Assembly (NCBI RefSeq): GCF_026230105.1
Contig: NC_079476.1
Location: forward strand, 951,209-1,015,208
Direction: 5' to 3'
Source of the DNA: Diorhabda sublineata
Taxonomy: Eukaryota > Arthropoda > Insecta > Coleoptera > Chrysomelidae
Length of the DNA: 64,000 bases
Numbering within the stretch: position 1 is the stretch's first letter; each line of letters starts with the position of its first letter. The notes below the pieces were generated by a model. It did no database searches. It was given only the letters and a program-made list of their open reading frames with translations, and was not told the origin of the DNA. Below are positions 1-12,474 of this stretch, piece after piece. Position numbers and translations under genes: made by a program.

Positions 1-120
1 TCTATTTACAATTGCACTGCTCAAAAATCAGCTGGAAGAATTGTTTTCTTTTACTGGGGAATTGAAGAATCAGTTGAAACAACATCCAGCAGGTAGTGAA
101 TAATTGAAATTATAGAAAAG

Positions 121-1031
121 TTGTTCGGATACAAAGAAGAAACTTCTGAATAACAACCATCCCATTGCTTTAGTCCCAGCCGTTACCAAGGTCATGGAGA
201 AAGTCATTAACAAGCAAACCTCGAGAAACTTTGAGTCTGCTGGCATCAGCGATCATCAATACGGCTTCCATGAATATAGATCAACCGGGAATCTCCCGGA
301 AAATGTCACTAACGTATGAACTGAAGCTATAGAGAAATATGGAGAATCCAAGCAATTGTACTGTACATATCACAGGTTTTTCACAGTATAGACACAAGCA
401 GCCATTTTTACAAAGAAAGTTGGTACTGCAGCTTGTACTTGGTCCTGTCTGGACATAAAATATCATCATCACCGCAAATTTGCTTTATGGGTGTAAAGGT
501 TGGAAGGTTTAAGTCAAAACTTCATAAAAACTTAGAGCCTTCTTTAAGATCAAAAAGCTATATACTCCTCAACAACTTCTCATCTTCTTCAAGACTCAGA
601 ATCGTCAATCATCAGAATATTGCTCGCATATTTGATGCTCGGCTCCCAAGCATACCCTGATGATGCTCGATTTAATACAGAAGAGATTAGTTCGACTTCT
701 AGGCGATCCATAGTTTATTAGAAACAAGGACAGCTTAGAGTATAGAAGAAAGGTCGCAGATTTGACTCTGCTTCACCATTACTACTACGGCAAATACTCT
801 TCCGAGCTGTCTAACTTAATCCCGCGTAGAGCAGTTTTTGCAAGATATAGTCCACAAACAAAACTGGCACATAAACACCGTGTTTGCCTGCAAATACTTC
901 ATTCATTTCATTGGGAAAGGTCAAGCCTGTGGAATCAGCTATCAAGGCACGTCTTTCCCGAGCGTTATAGCCTACAGAAGTTCAAAATTATTAACAAAAG
1001 TATTGCGAAATTCAGTCAGACGTTGCTCTAA
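121..1031 (+). pseudogene. Degenerate Jockey-like LINE ORF2 (reverse transcriptase and C-terminal tail)
   Basis: This is a broken copy of a non-LTR retrotransposon polyprotein. Around 150-290 the plus strand reads NHPIALVPAVTKVMEKVIN and then a DHQYGFHEYRSTG block, matching the reverse-transcriptase stretch (PI-L-P-SKV-E and GFR--STG) of Jockey/CR1-type LINEs. A deletion and frameshifts follow. Around 600-720 a YCSHIW...LDLIQKRLVRLLGDP block appears, and 745-1031 gives VADLTLLHHYYYGKYSSELSNLIPR and a SLWNQLSRHVFPERYSLQKF tail, the usual C-terminus of this family. The catalytic YADD region is missing. A second copy of the same family lies at 13100-13730. The family assignment rests on recalled motifs. 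Confidence 0.8.
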
Positions 1032-1281
1032 CCATAATCTAGTCGAATGCTCATGGAGCTGTATCATATTTATGTTCTGTTTTCAACGTATTCGTTCCTA
1101 ACGTTGATTTAAAATTTTCCACGTATGTGTATAAGCTATACTAAGCATTCCATAAAACACACAGTGTTTTCTTACAGAACTATCAGTTTCACATATTTAC
1201 AAATCTACATTCTTTGCTCTATATTTTATCATAACAGATTTCCACATCTAAGTTTTCAGGGTCTGTACAGATATGTGATCC

Positions 1282-1659
1282 TTATGACATTTTATATAGA
1301 ATCAAAACCTCTAAAATCGAAATCTCACACCAGACCAGAGCTTTATCAACGAATTTTACTTTTTCTTTATACTCTACATTATAAGGACACTTTTCTATAT
1401 TATCCGTAAAAAAATTGACAAATGTGAAGTATTTTTCATTGTCCATTACAACTTTCTCATTAGATAAATGACTGCATCTTGGTATACGTGCTAATTGTTT
1501 TGTGGCACTTTCATCATTTTCGGTATTTTTGATAGGATAATCACTGATTTTCTCCCTTCTTACTTCAGCTCCGACTCTTTCTTTCGCTGTTCTCATCAGT
1601 ATTTCTGCTCTTTCTTGGAAAAAAATCGTTGGTTTTTCGTTTTTGGGAGGTTCAGACAT
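1282..1659 (-). CDS. Unrecognised 125-codon ORF, possible exon
   Basis: An uninterrupted frame of 125 codons begins MSEPPKNEKPTIFFQERAEI and is charged and hydrophilic in its first two thirds (many K, E, R), unlike the Leu/Phe/Ile-rich chance ORFs elsewhere in this AT-rich window. I do not recognise the protein. A donor-like GTGTGAG lies just inside the 3' end (after the codons for KAL), so it could be a first coding exon. It could also be a fragment of an unrecognised mobile-element gag, or chance. No promoter or acceptor decides between these. Confidence 0.3.
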   Translation of the reverse strand: MSEPPKNEKPTIFFQERAEILMRTAKERVGAEVRREKISDYPIKNTENDESATKQLARIPRCSHLSNEKVVMDNEKYFTFVNFFTDNIEKCPYNVEYKEKVKFVDKALVWCEISILEVLILYKMS

Positions 1660-1689
1660 GGTATTATTCCTTCTCTAGGGATCTGACCA

Positions 1690-4650
1690 ACCAAATAATT
1701 AATTCATTTTCTTATTTCCAGCTAATGAAACATTCTGATATTATATTATCAATTTTTTTTTAAAATACCTAAATTTTGTGCCATTACTATTAAAACACGA
1801 TCCATCTACATGTTAATGAAATATTCCAAGCCCTTCGAACTTTTTTTGCACTCCTAATAAATCCCATCGGATAAAGAATAACTTGTTATGGGTTCAATCC
1901 TCTGAACACGAAATATTAAAAATCGAACATATTGTGTTCTCGCACAATCCCTCGTAATCTCAGGATTACTACTTAGAGGTTATTTTCAGCTCTGGAGATG
2001 AAAAGGACTACAGGGTTGGAGCATAGAAGTTTTCATATCTGGAATAATTTCGGTAGACACTAATTTATGTGATTCCGTAGTGGTTGGAATCAGTTCTCAC
2101 ATACCTACGAGTTGTGTTAATAAAATATGAAATTTTTTCAAATAAAAAGTGAAAAAGATAACAGCTTCTTAAAATTTCTATTAAAATGGCTTTCATCTAT
2201 TCTGTTATGACTTTTCTAGTGTCAGGATTGATTTCAGCATGTCTCATATTTACAGGAAAAACCATAATTTACAAGGCGCTTCGATAATTTATGCAGATGA
2301 TTTGAAAAAACGTTTATATTCAATTTTTTTAAGTATATCTGTTTTCTAGATCTGAGGACGTCCCCACCTTTCTAAGTATTAGTCCTCATTTTGTTTTTAG
2401 AAGCTCTCATAATCCTTTTTGAGTCTTTAACTGATTGATACATTTCATGGCACTTTTCAGCTTTAAGAAACAATGTTAAATGAATATTTGTCTAGGATCT
2501 ATGTTTCACAATAAACACTGCAAACACTCAATCTCAATAAAGCGGCTATAGCACCAGACTGACAACCTTAAACGAGCTCAATTTATTCATCACTAACACT
2601 CCTATTACATTCTGTTTTTTCTTGATTCAGGGAAGAAGCTTTCTGTGAGCTTCAAGAAGTTTCTTCTTCAGTTTCTCCCAAATACTAAGCTTGTCCAACA
2701 AGTTTCTCACATAACAGAGAAGCAGGACATGTTTTCTTAAGGTTTTCTTTGGGTGCCGAAAATTTCAATGACTCGATGGTGGTGCACAGTATCCGTACAG
2801 AGTGTCCAACTCTTACATTCACAGAAAGATCATCTTAACGATTCATTTTTATGAGTATCAAGCAGAAACATATAAAAAACTCTTAGGGTATGTTTAAGTA
2901 TATTTCCTAACTTCAATTGATAAGTGCTGACATGTTCAGATTCAGTCCGTTAACTTCTCAGATAACTCTAGTAAGAAGCCGCTACTTCTGTAATGGATCC
3001 CTATCGAATTTAAAGCAAATACGTTTGAATACTTATTATATAGCCGTTTATTAATATAAATTAACTAAATTTTGAAATATGAAACTGTTTCATTATCCTC
3101 TTGGGCAGAAGAGTGACCATAGTAGAGTCGCACTATGAAGAAGCTGTCTGCTATTGTCACGAAAACAGCACAAATTCCAGATTAGCGGAGTCAGTGTTCT
3201 ATTCAAACCCTATTAATCGTTCACATATAGAAATGATGAATGACTTGATCAACTAGCAAATGCCCGAACAGGCAAGTTGATTTGCTTGGACGTGTATCAC
3301 TCAGTTCCAGTATCTAACATCTGTGGGTATCAGCATATCATCTTCAACATTCCAGTGTGAACAAACTTTGTTCAAACTAGTTAGGTTAGATTCGCTGAGT
3401 GTTATTGGTCTTAGTTGCTGCGTTGAGTTCACATATGCCGTAAGAAATAACGTCAACAGCAAGTGAGAATGGAATGAAGAAACGGGAAAGATCTGATGCA
3501 GCTGTTTCATAAGAGGCTGTGTGAGATGTCCAGAAAAGACGAGAGAAGTCAAAAACTCAATTCACGTCACTAATATAGGAAATAGACCAATAAAAAATCC
3601 TTCTGTGAATACCTCATGATGTGTCGCGGATTGAGTCAAAATCAAGGTAGGAAGTTGTCGTTTAATGATGCTAGATCAAACTTGTGGCAAAAATGAGACT
3701 CTTGTTTAAAGGAGTTAATCATGAATGTTTTTTTTTCTCCAGCTGTATTTCCAAGATATCAGAATATAATATAAATTTGCCCTTCTCAGTTTTAAATTTC
3801 CGAGATAATGATTTAATAGGTCCTCTACTCAGAAGCTTAAAGTTGATGGTTCGAGCAGCTTTGTAAATGTTGACTTTACAGCATCAGTTTACTCTCAAGG
3901 GAAAATTCTGCTCTTGTGATGGACAATCATGTAACTTATATGAATTTGAGGTTGTTCATATTTGAATAATATATTTTAGATGACCCTATAAATGATTTTA
4001 TGAATTTATTTACGAATATATTAAAAATTTACCGATTTCGTCTATTAGGAATTAACGCTCGACCTGAAAACAACTGAAGGGAAACCCCCTCCAATCTTTG
4101 TGGGGCAAACTTCCACTGGAGGTATTGTCTGTTTCAGGCCTGTTAGGCACGCACTATACGAAGAACCCGTCATAAATCTAAAACTACGACACTTTTGAGA
4201 AGAGAAATTTCTCTAACGTTTCCAAAACCTGCTTTCTACTAAAATGGAATATGCAGAATGGATATCACTTTATCTCCTATAATGGCTTCAAACAAAACTA
4301 TAGGAAAACCGGTGTTCTACGGAAATTGAATCTAAGAAATCGTATTCTTTTATGAGATATATCAATAAGAAAACGGAGTGACAAACGAAAAGTTGAGAGA
4401 GTTTGGAAGTTTTGATTTTGTAAAGATGGAAAATTCGCGAATATATAACTGGTTTGGGAAATTGATTTGCTTACACAATAGATACGGGCACCATGTAAAC
4501 TTCATTCCGATAAACAAACAAAATTTATTGATCATCCAACCGTGCAGTTGAGTTGCGCAGCGATATTTGAATTTTCAAAATGTAATTGGAACGACTTTAA
4601 TTTTTTCTTTCAGTTTGAAATGTCTACAATCCTGCTCGAATATATATTCA
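1690..4650. other. AT-rich stretch with no recognised gene
   Basis: No coding similarity, RNA gene or element end was recognised on either strand. The 83-codon minus-strand frame at 3301-3552 shows no family motif and is treated as chance. Confidence 0.6.
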
Positions 4651-4652
4651 CA

Positions 4653-5547
4653 ATTTAGTAATGCATCTAAACGTTCTTGATTTTGGGTCTGTTTTGTTTT
4701 AAATTAGTTTTTTTTTTTGATAATTTTTAGAAGATGAATTTTGACATTTCGGCTTTTCTTTTAGTCTTATTTATATTGATTTGTAGATCACTTTCATCAT
4801 GAAATCAAAATAAGGATGAAATCAATTTTTCCTTGGTCGCTATATATAGCAGTAATCAATTAAATTATTAGTAGTTTTATTAGAATTTACGAAATAAAAC
4901 TATGAATTTTATTTTATTTAGATCTTATTTGTCATTTATAACTTTTTGGTTCTTATTAATGTGAACCATTTCTAAAAATTCCCTTTTTCGTGTATTGGTT
5001 TCCGTTTCAAAAATTTTTAAATGTTTATAATTGAATTTATGTTTTTTTATCGTATTGGTGACCTCTTGATCTATTTTCTAAATACTGAGAGGTTTGCCCT
5101 ATATAGACAGCGTCTTAATTAGTCTTTTGCTTTTTGGTGTTTTAGATTTTAATTTAGTGAAATACTTGGATGATGTATTATGTACTTTATGACTTATAGT
5201 AATATCATATTTATTGAAATAAATCGATAATTGTTGGGAAAGTCCTTGTACATATGGTAAAGAAAAATGTTTTATTGTTTCATGTTTTGATGTTTAGTTT
5301 ATGTTTTGTTTTTAAATTGATTGTAGTGTCTGTTTATCATTTTCTTGAATATGTTATTCATCATTTTTTCCGGATAATTATTTTTTTTTTCGATGCAGTT
5401 TTTGCTTTTTGAACAGCTAAGCATCTTAATTAAGGATATGATAGTTGGATAGATCTATCAGCCAAACTTATAATCATTGATCTTTTTTGTGACATGGGAT
5501 GACACGAATTGAAGTTTAAATATATTGAGGAAATTATTTCATTACAT
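4653..5547 (-). pseudogene. Penelope-like element fragment: connector, GIY-YIG endonuclease and 3' end
   Basis: Read on the minus strand, this holds the C-terminal part of a Penelope-like polyprotein. The endonuclease around 5090-5120 is the diverged homologue of the DAVYIGQT motif of the right-hand copy. It is followed by FNYKHLKIFETETNTRKRE and FLEMVHINKNQKVIND, the conserved tail after the GIY-YIG core, and then by the T-rich 3' region. Upstream on the minus strand (5200-5540) is the connector between reverse transcriptase and endonuclease, including the CHPM motif also seen at 38580. It is in opposite orientation to 9413-9946 and matches that copy over about 480 bp. Stops and frameshifts make it non-functional. 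Confidence 0.75.
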
Positions 5548-5589
5548 ATGATAATAATATAAAAAATAAAGGACATAATACATTATCCA

Positions 5590-8500
5590 AATATTTCACT
5601 TAATCAAAATATAAAGCACCAAAAATGAAGAAACAATATTATATATCAAGTGTTTCGTACTAATTATGACGCTGTCTACATAGGGCAGACATTTCAGTCT
5701 CTAGAAAATAGACTAAAAACTCATTGATACATTGAAAATATAAAATTGCATATACGAATCAATATTCCATTAAATAAAAATCTTAAATACCAAAAATAAA
5801 GAAACAATATTATATATCAAGTGTTTCGTACTAATTATGACGCTGTCTACATAGGGCAGACATCTCAGTCTCTAGAAAATAGACTAAAAACTCATTAATA
5901 CATTGAAAATATAAAATTGCATATACGAATCAATATTTCATTAAATAAAAATCTTAAACACCAAAAATAAAGAAACAATATCATATATCAAGTGTTTCGT
6001 ACTAATTATGACGCTGTCTACATAGGGCAGACATCTCAGTCTCTAGAAAATAGACTAAAAACTCATTAATACATTGAAAATATAAAATTGCATATACGAA
6101 TCAATATTTCATTAAATAAAAATCTTAAACACCAAAAATAAAGAAACAATATTATATATCAAGTGTTTCGTACTAATTATGACGCTGTCTACATAGGGCA
6201 GACATCTCAGTCTCTAGAAAATAGACTAAAAACTCATTGATACATTGAAAATATAAAATTGCATATACGAATCAATATTCCATTAAATAAAAATCTTAAA
6301 CACCAAAAATAAAGAAACAATATTATATATCAAGTGTTTCGTACTAATTATGACGCTGTCTACATAGGGCAGACATCTCAGTCTCTAGAAAATAGACTAA
6401 AAACTCATTAATACATTGAAAATATAAAATTGCATATACGAATCAATATTCCATTAAATAAAAATCTTAAATACCAAAAATAAAGAAACAATATTATATA
6501 TCAAGTGTTTCGTACTAATTATGACGCTGTCTACATAGGGCAGACATCTCAGTCTCTAGAAAATAGACTAAAAACTCATTAATACATTGAAAATATAAAA
6601 TTGCATATACGAATCAATATTTCATTAAATAAAAATCTTAAACACCAAAAATAAAGAAACAATATCATATATCAAGTGTTTCGTACTAATTATGACGCTG
6701 TCTACATAGGGCAGACATCTCAGTGTCTAGAAAATAGACTAAAAACTCATTGATACATTGAAAATATAAAATTGCATATACGAATCAATATTTCATTAAA
6801 TAAAAATCTTAAACACCAAAAATAAAGAAACAATATTATATATCAAGTGTTTCGTACTAATTATGACGCTGTCTACATAGGGCAGACATTTCAGTCTCTA
6901 GAAAATAGACTAAAAACTCATTAATACATTGAAAATATAAAATTGCATATACGAATCAATATTTCATTAAATAAAAATCTTAAACACCAAAAATAAAGAA
7001 ACAATATTATATATCAAGTGTTTCGTACTAATTATGACGCTGTCTACATAGGGCAGACATTTCAGTCTCTAGAAAATAGACTAAAAACTCATTAATACAT
7101 TGAAAATATAAAATTGCATATACGAATCAATATTTCATTAAATAAAAATCTTAAACACCAAAAATAAAGAAACAATATTATATATCAAGTGTTTCGTACT
7201 AATTATGACGCTGTCTACATAGGGCAGACATTTCAGTCTCTAGAAAATAGACTAAAAACTCATTAATACATTGAAAATATAAAATTGCATATACGAATCA
7301 ATATTTCATTAAATAAAAATCTTAAACACCAAAAATAAAGAAACAATATTATATATCAAGTGTTTCGTACTAATTATGACGCTGTCTACATAGGGCAGAC
7401 ATTTCAGTCTCTAGAAAATAGACTAAAAACTCATTGATACATTGAAAATATAAAATTGCATATACGAATCAATATTCCATTAAATAAAAATCTTAAACAC
7501 CAAAAATAAAGAAACAATATTATATATCAAGTGTTTCGTACTAATTATGACGCTGTCTACATAGGGCAGACATCTCAGTCTCTAGAAAATAGACTAAAAA
7601 CTCATTAATACATTGAAAATATAAAATTGCATATACGAATCAATATTTCATTAAATAAAAATCTTAAACACCAAAAATAAAGAAACAATATCAAATATCA
7701 AGTGTTTCGTACTAATTATGACGCTGTCTACATAGGGCAGACATCTCAGTCTCTAGAAAATAGACTAAAAACTCATTAATACATTGAAAATATAAAATTG
7801 CATATACGAATCAATATTTCATTAAATAAAAATCTTAAACACCAAAAATAAAGAAACAATATTATATATCAAGTGTTTCGTACTAATTATGACGCTGTCT
7901 ACATAGGGCAGACATTTCAGTCTCTAGAAAATAGACTAAAAACTCATTGATACATTGAAAATATAAAATTGCATATACGAATCAATATTCCATTAAATAA
8001 AAATCTTAAACACCAAAAATAAAGAAACAATATTATATATCAAGTGTTTCGTACTAATTATGACGCTGTCTACATAGGGCAGACATCTCAGTCTCTAGAA
8101 AATAGACTAAAAACTCATTAATACATTGAAAATATAAAATTGCATATACGAATCAATATTTCATTAAATAAAAATCTTAAACACCAAAAATAAAGAAACA
8201 ATATCATATATCAAGTGTTTCGTACTAATTATGACGCTGTCTACATAGGGCAGACATCTCAGTCTCTAGAAAATAGACTAAAAACTCATTAATACATTGA
8301 AAATATAAAATTGCATATACGAATCAATATTTCATTAAATAAAAATCTTAAACACCAAAAATAAAGAAACAATATTATATATCAAGTGTTTCGTACTAAT
8401 TATGACGCTGTCTACATAGGGCAGACATTTCAGTCTCTAGAAAATAGACTAAAAACTCATTGATACATTGAAAATATAAAATTGCATATACGAATCAATA

Positions 8501-9479
8501 TTTCATTAAATAAAAATCTTAAACACCAAAAATAAAGAAACAATATCAAATATCAAGTGTTTCGTACTAATTATGACGCTGTCTACATAGGGCAGACATC
8601 TCAGTCTCTAGAAAATAGACTAAAAACTCATTGATACATTGAAAATATAAAATTGCATATACGAATCAATATTTCATTAAATAAAAATCTTAAACACCAA
8701 AAATAAAGAAACAATATTATATATCAAGTGTTTCGTACTAATTATGACGCTGTCTACATAGGGCAGACATTTCAGTCTCTAGAAAATAGACTAAAAACTC
8801 ATTGATACATTGAAAATATAAAATTGCATATACGAATCAATATTCCATTAAATAAAAATCTTAAACACCAAAAATAAAGAAACAATATCAAATATCAAGT
8901 GTTTCGTACTAATTATGACGCTGTCTACATAGGGCAGACATCTCAGTCTCTAGAAAATAGACTAAAAACTCATTAATACATTGAAAATATAAAATTGCAT
9001 ATACGAATCAATATTTCATTAAATAAAAATCTTAAACACCAAAAATAAAGAAACAATATCAAATATCAAGTGTTTCGTACTAATTATGACGCTGTCTACA
9101 TAGGGCAGACATCTCAGTCTCTAGAAAATAGACTAAAAACTCATTAATACATTGAAAATATAAAATTGCATATACGAATCAATATTTCATTAAATAAAAA
9201 TTTTAAACACCAAAAATAAAGAAACAATATTATATATCAAGTGTTTCGTACTAATTATGACGCTGTCTACATAGGGCAGATATCTCAGTCTCTAGGAAAT
9301 AGACTAAAAACTCATTAATACATTGAAAATATAAAATTGCATATACGAAACAATATTTCATTAAATAAAAATCTTAAACACCAAAAATAAAGAAATAATA
9401 TTATATATCAAGTGTTTCGTAGTATTTAGAAAATAGATTAAGAGCTCATTAGTACATTAAAAAAATAGACTTGCATTAA
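5590..9479 (+). repeat. 171-bp tandem array derived from a PLE GIY-YIG endonuclease segment
   Basis: A 171-bp unit is repeated head to tail. The landmark TGTTTCGTACTAATTATGAC begins at 5651, 5822, 5993 and so on to 9242, and a truncated copy begins at 9413. That is exactly 22 periods of 171 bp with no net insertion or deletion. In one frame each unit reads IIYQVFRTNYDAVYIGQTSQ and then SLENRLKTH, the GIY-YIG endonuclease start of a Penelope-like element, always followed by a stop (TGA or TAA). The frame has lost the cysteines usual before this motif in PLEs (recalled). Units differ at a few recurring sites. The last unit (9413-9479) lacks about 40 bp and is more diverged, so it is the array edge. 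Confidence 0.95.
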
Positions 9480-9946
9480 CGAATCATGAAATATGAGAAA
9501 AACATGAATTCAATTATAAAGATCCAAAAATTTTTGAAACGTAATCTAATACACCAAAAAGGGAATTTTTAGAAATGGTTCACATTCATAAGGACGAAAA
9601 AGCTATTAACGATAAAAAAGATCTAAATTATTTAAGTAAAATTTATAGTTTCTTTTTGTGAATTCTAATAAAACTACAAATAATTTAATTGATTACTGCT
9701 ATATATTTAAGATATAGGGACCAGGGAAAATTAATTTTTTTTTATTAGAACAAAGTTGATTTCATGATGAAGGTGATCTATAAATCAATATAAATTAGCA
9801 AATCAATCTTTGTTGATATGATATTTTGAAAAAGTCCAAACGTCAAAATTTATCTTTCCTTTAAAAATTATCAAAAAAAAACTAATTTTAAAACAGAAAA
9901 GACCTAAAATCATGAACATTTAAATGCATTAATATATCAAAAGGTT
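9413..9946 (+). pseudogene. Penelope-like element 3' fragment (endonuclease tail and 3' end)
   Basis: Continues the array on the plus strand. After the truncated last repeat come FNYKDPKIFET, then REFLEMVHIHKDEKAINDKK, the same tail as the left-hand PLE, and then the 3' region ending in CTAATTTTAAAACAGAAAAG and the sequence to about 9946. The segment is the reverse complement homologue of 4653-5110, so array plus flanks form a large inverted structure. It carries stops and encodes no complete domain. Confidence 0.75.
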
Positions 9947-10019
9947 TAATAAATAAGAGATTAAAGAGATCTACAATTTAGTTAAGAAACTAGTTTTTTA
10001 TTATTATAAAATTTACTCT

Positions 10020-10290
10020 TTGAGCAAGTGAATTGTCTGTAAGTCACTGACGTGATGAACCATCCATTGATGGTACTTTAAAAGTATTTATTGTGGCCAT
10101 AATTTCAACAATATTCTCTCTGCTACCTTATTTACGAACTCATTTTTGTACTGATTGGATCGATTCAGTATCTTGTGGAATGATCCTTCATCACATCTTT
10201 GATTAGTAGGAAATTTAAGTTTGCTGCAGCCCCATAGTTCTATTCCATACGATAAAATTGTTATAGTTTTTTATATGAGCAAATCATTTT
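10020..10290 (-). pseudogene. Jockey-like LINE ORF2 fragment (post-RT region)
   Basis: The minus strand reads TITILSYGIELWGCSKLKFP and then a CDEGSFHKILNRSNQYKNEF block. The YGIELWG core is the conserved motif after the reverse-transcriptase thumb in Jockey-type LINEs (typically SYGIQLWG-ASNSNI). Only this piece survives. It abuts a mariner fragment on its upstream side. Confidence 0.5.
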
Positions 10291-10389
10291 TGAAACTCAG
10301 TTAATTAAGTAACCAGTATATATTCTTTTGTTTAAAAATTGTTTTCTCTATTTTGTGATATGTATTTTCCATGTTAGTTTTTGACAACT

Positions 10390-10720
10390 GAGCCTACAGC
10401 TGGATGACTACAATAATTCAGATATTTTCTAATATTCCCAAATTGAGTCCCTTCAATTGAGTTTTCAATTTAGGAAATGAGTAGAAGTAGAAGGACTCAA
10501 AACAGATGAGTGAGAAGGGTGAGAAACTACAGAAATGTTGTCGCAGAAACTCTTTAAATAGAATTATTGTGTGATAAGGCGCATTATCATGATGTTAGCT
10601 AGATATTTCTTGATCGATGTCATGAGCGTAACTTTCTTCAAGAATCTTCCAGCAATATTAGATCTTTGACATGTTTATTTTTGCTACCAGATTTTATCAT
10701 TCCATACTACTACCAGTTTG
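10390..10720 (-). pseudogene. Mariner-like transposase C-terminal fragment
   Basis: The minus strand carries HHDNAPYHTIILFKEFLRQH, the second catalytic Asp motif (HDNA--HT) of DD34D mariner transposases. In the same direction it is followed by YSFPKLKTQLKGLNLGILEN, matching the FFLFPKLK--LKG segment after the third Asp. The PPYSPDLAPCD block between them is degraded. A stop precedes HHDN. The fragment is too diverged to assign to a subfamily and differs from the other mariners in the window. Confidence 0.6.
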
Positions 10721-12215
10721 CTTTGATGTTGTAAGCGTGCATCGACTCTGAAAATGCTTCCAATTACCTAAATAACTGTGCTTTTGACAAAACACTCAAC
10801 TAAATTTTTTAGCACGCCTTTGCTTGAAGTAACCTCCTCATTCATCTTCAAAACAACATAGATAATGTTCTTAAACTCTTATTATAATTGAAATAACTCC
10901 ACTTTTTCTTTGTAGAGCATAGAAAAAGGTCGATATGTAATTTAAAACTGTAACTACGAGTAGATCCATTATTCATATAACATGGAAAAGCATGTTAAGA
11001 TTACAGCTTCCACATTGGTGTACAACTGAATATTTAGCGTTCGAAGATTCTCTTAGTTCCTTGGTATTTTAGTTAAATTCACCTACAATATACTTGTCAA
11101 AGATTAGAAATGTAGAACAAATGAAACTTAACACTAGCATGCTTCTATACTGTATCTATATTTGAAATAATCTATTATCACACTTGAATAGAGTAATCCC
11201 ATATTAAGTTGAATGAATACAGCCCTATTAAAGGTATATATGCATTGATCCCTCTACCGATGACAGAAGATTATCGATACACAGCGTTATTATTACACAA
11301 GCACCGAAATTAAACGTACGATTCAAGGGTGCAAATATAAATCGATTTCATTGTTCGCTGCCTTCGACATTTAAATATTCCTGTTAATTATAACTATCGT
11401 TGTTGCTATACTGTAATGAACTGAAACGATTCGGATTATTCGTAATTTACCTGAAACATACCAACCCATAAATATGATCCTAGATTTTTGAGAAAGTCTG
11501 TTATGTCTGACATGTTTCATACAACGAAAGTATATTTGATCCAAATTAATTTTAAAATAGATACTTCAATTTGATATATACCGAAATACCAAAAGCAGAT
11601 AATATAAGACAAGAGAAATGTCCTACTCGAATTTATCCAAATTGGTCAAGGTCGAAACAATCAATGAAGTTAAAAGATAATCTGTAAGGTACAAAGCTTT
11701 TGTAGCTAAGAATGAGAACCATCTGCAAAAAATGTTACACTGCCTGAATTATTATTATCTGAGATTATATAAAAACAAAGTAAATAAGAATCAAAATAGT
11801 GATTTTTAAGCCCTTACCCAGAAAAGATAGATAAAAACACTATTGGCAATGATATTTTACTGCATCTACAGAGGAGCAGCGATATAAGACAAAACTACAA
11901 AGTGGAACATTTTCCAGATATACAAACACCGTCAGAAAAAATTATGTTCACAATATGATTGAAAATTTCTCCTAACCAAATGAAGATTCTGACAACCAAA
12001 TATATATTCCGGAATATTGATCTCAGAAGGGACAGTCGTAGCTTCAAAACAGCACCACCCGAAAAAACAATTTATAAGAATTTTGAGACAAATGTGGAAA
12101 CTATAGAAGGGAGCAAGAAAACGTAAAAAAAAAGGAAAAGGATGGAAAACTAATTGAGAGTTATGTTAGAGGAAAATTGTAGGGTCTGTCCATAAAAATA
12201 ATGTCTGAAGAGGAA
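10720..12215. other. No recognised gene
   Basis: AT-rich DNA. Weak traces of further mariner sequence (minus strand, up to about 10900) may extend the fragment at 10390-10720, but nothing else was identified. Confidence 0.5.
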
Positions 12216-12219
12216 GATA

Positions 12220-12470
12220 TAAAGGAACAGACAACAACCAAGATTGTTAGGATTATATGTACAGGACATCTAGTACGCATCGAAAATATTGTGCTGACAA
12301 AAAAGAGCTAAAGGCTATAACAACGGGAAGTAGAGGCAGAGGGAGACCAAGGCTAAGTGGAGAGACGTGATTTCTAAGATGCTACAAATTTTGGTGCAGC
12401 AAACTGGATGGTTTTTGCAAGAGACGGAATGGATACCGTTCGAGGCTAGAGAAAGTCGAGATCCCCTTGT
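12220..12470 (+). pseudogene. LINE ORF2 C-terminal fragment
   Basis: The plus strand encodes a GHLVRIEN block, then in shifted frames GRGRPRLSW and DATNFGAANWMVFARDGMDT. This order (GH--RM, RGRGRP-LRW-D, then -N---A-DRD-WR) is the C-terminus of endonuclease/reverse-transcriptase LINEs of the RTE/CR1 type. At least two frameshifts break it, and no upstream reverse transcriptase is present. Confidence 0.6.
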
Positions 12471-12474
12471 AAGT

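Noticed and set aside
5590..9479. Regular repeat array as a CRISPR-like locus
   Set aside because: Units are contiguous 171-bp near-identical monomers without unique spacers, and they derive from a retroelement coding sequence in a eukaryotic setting.
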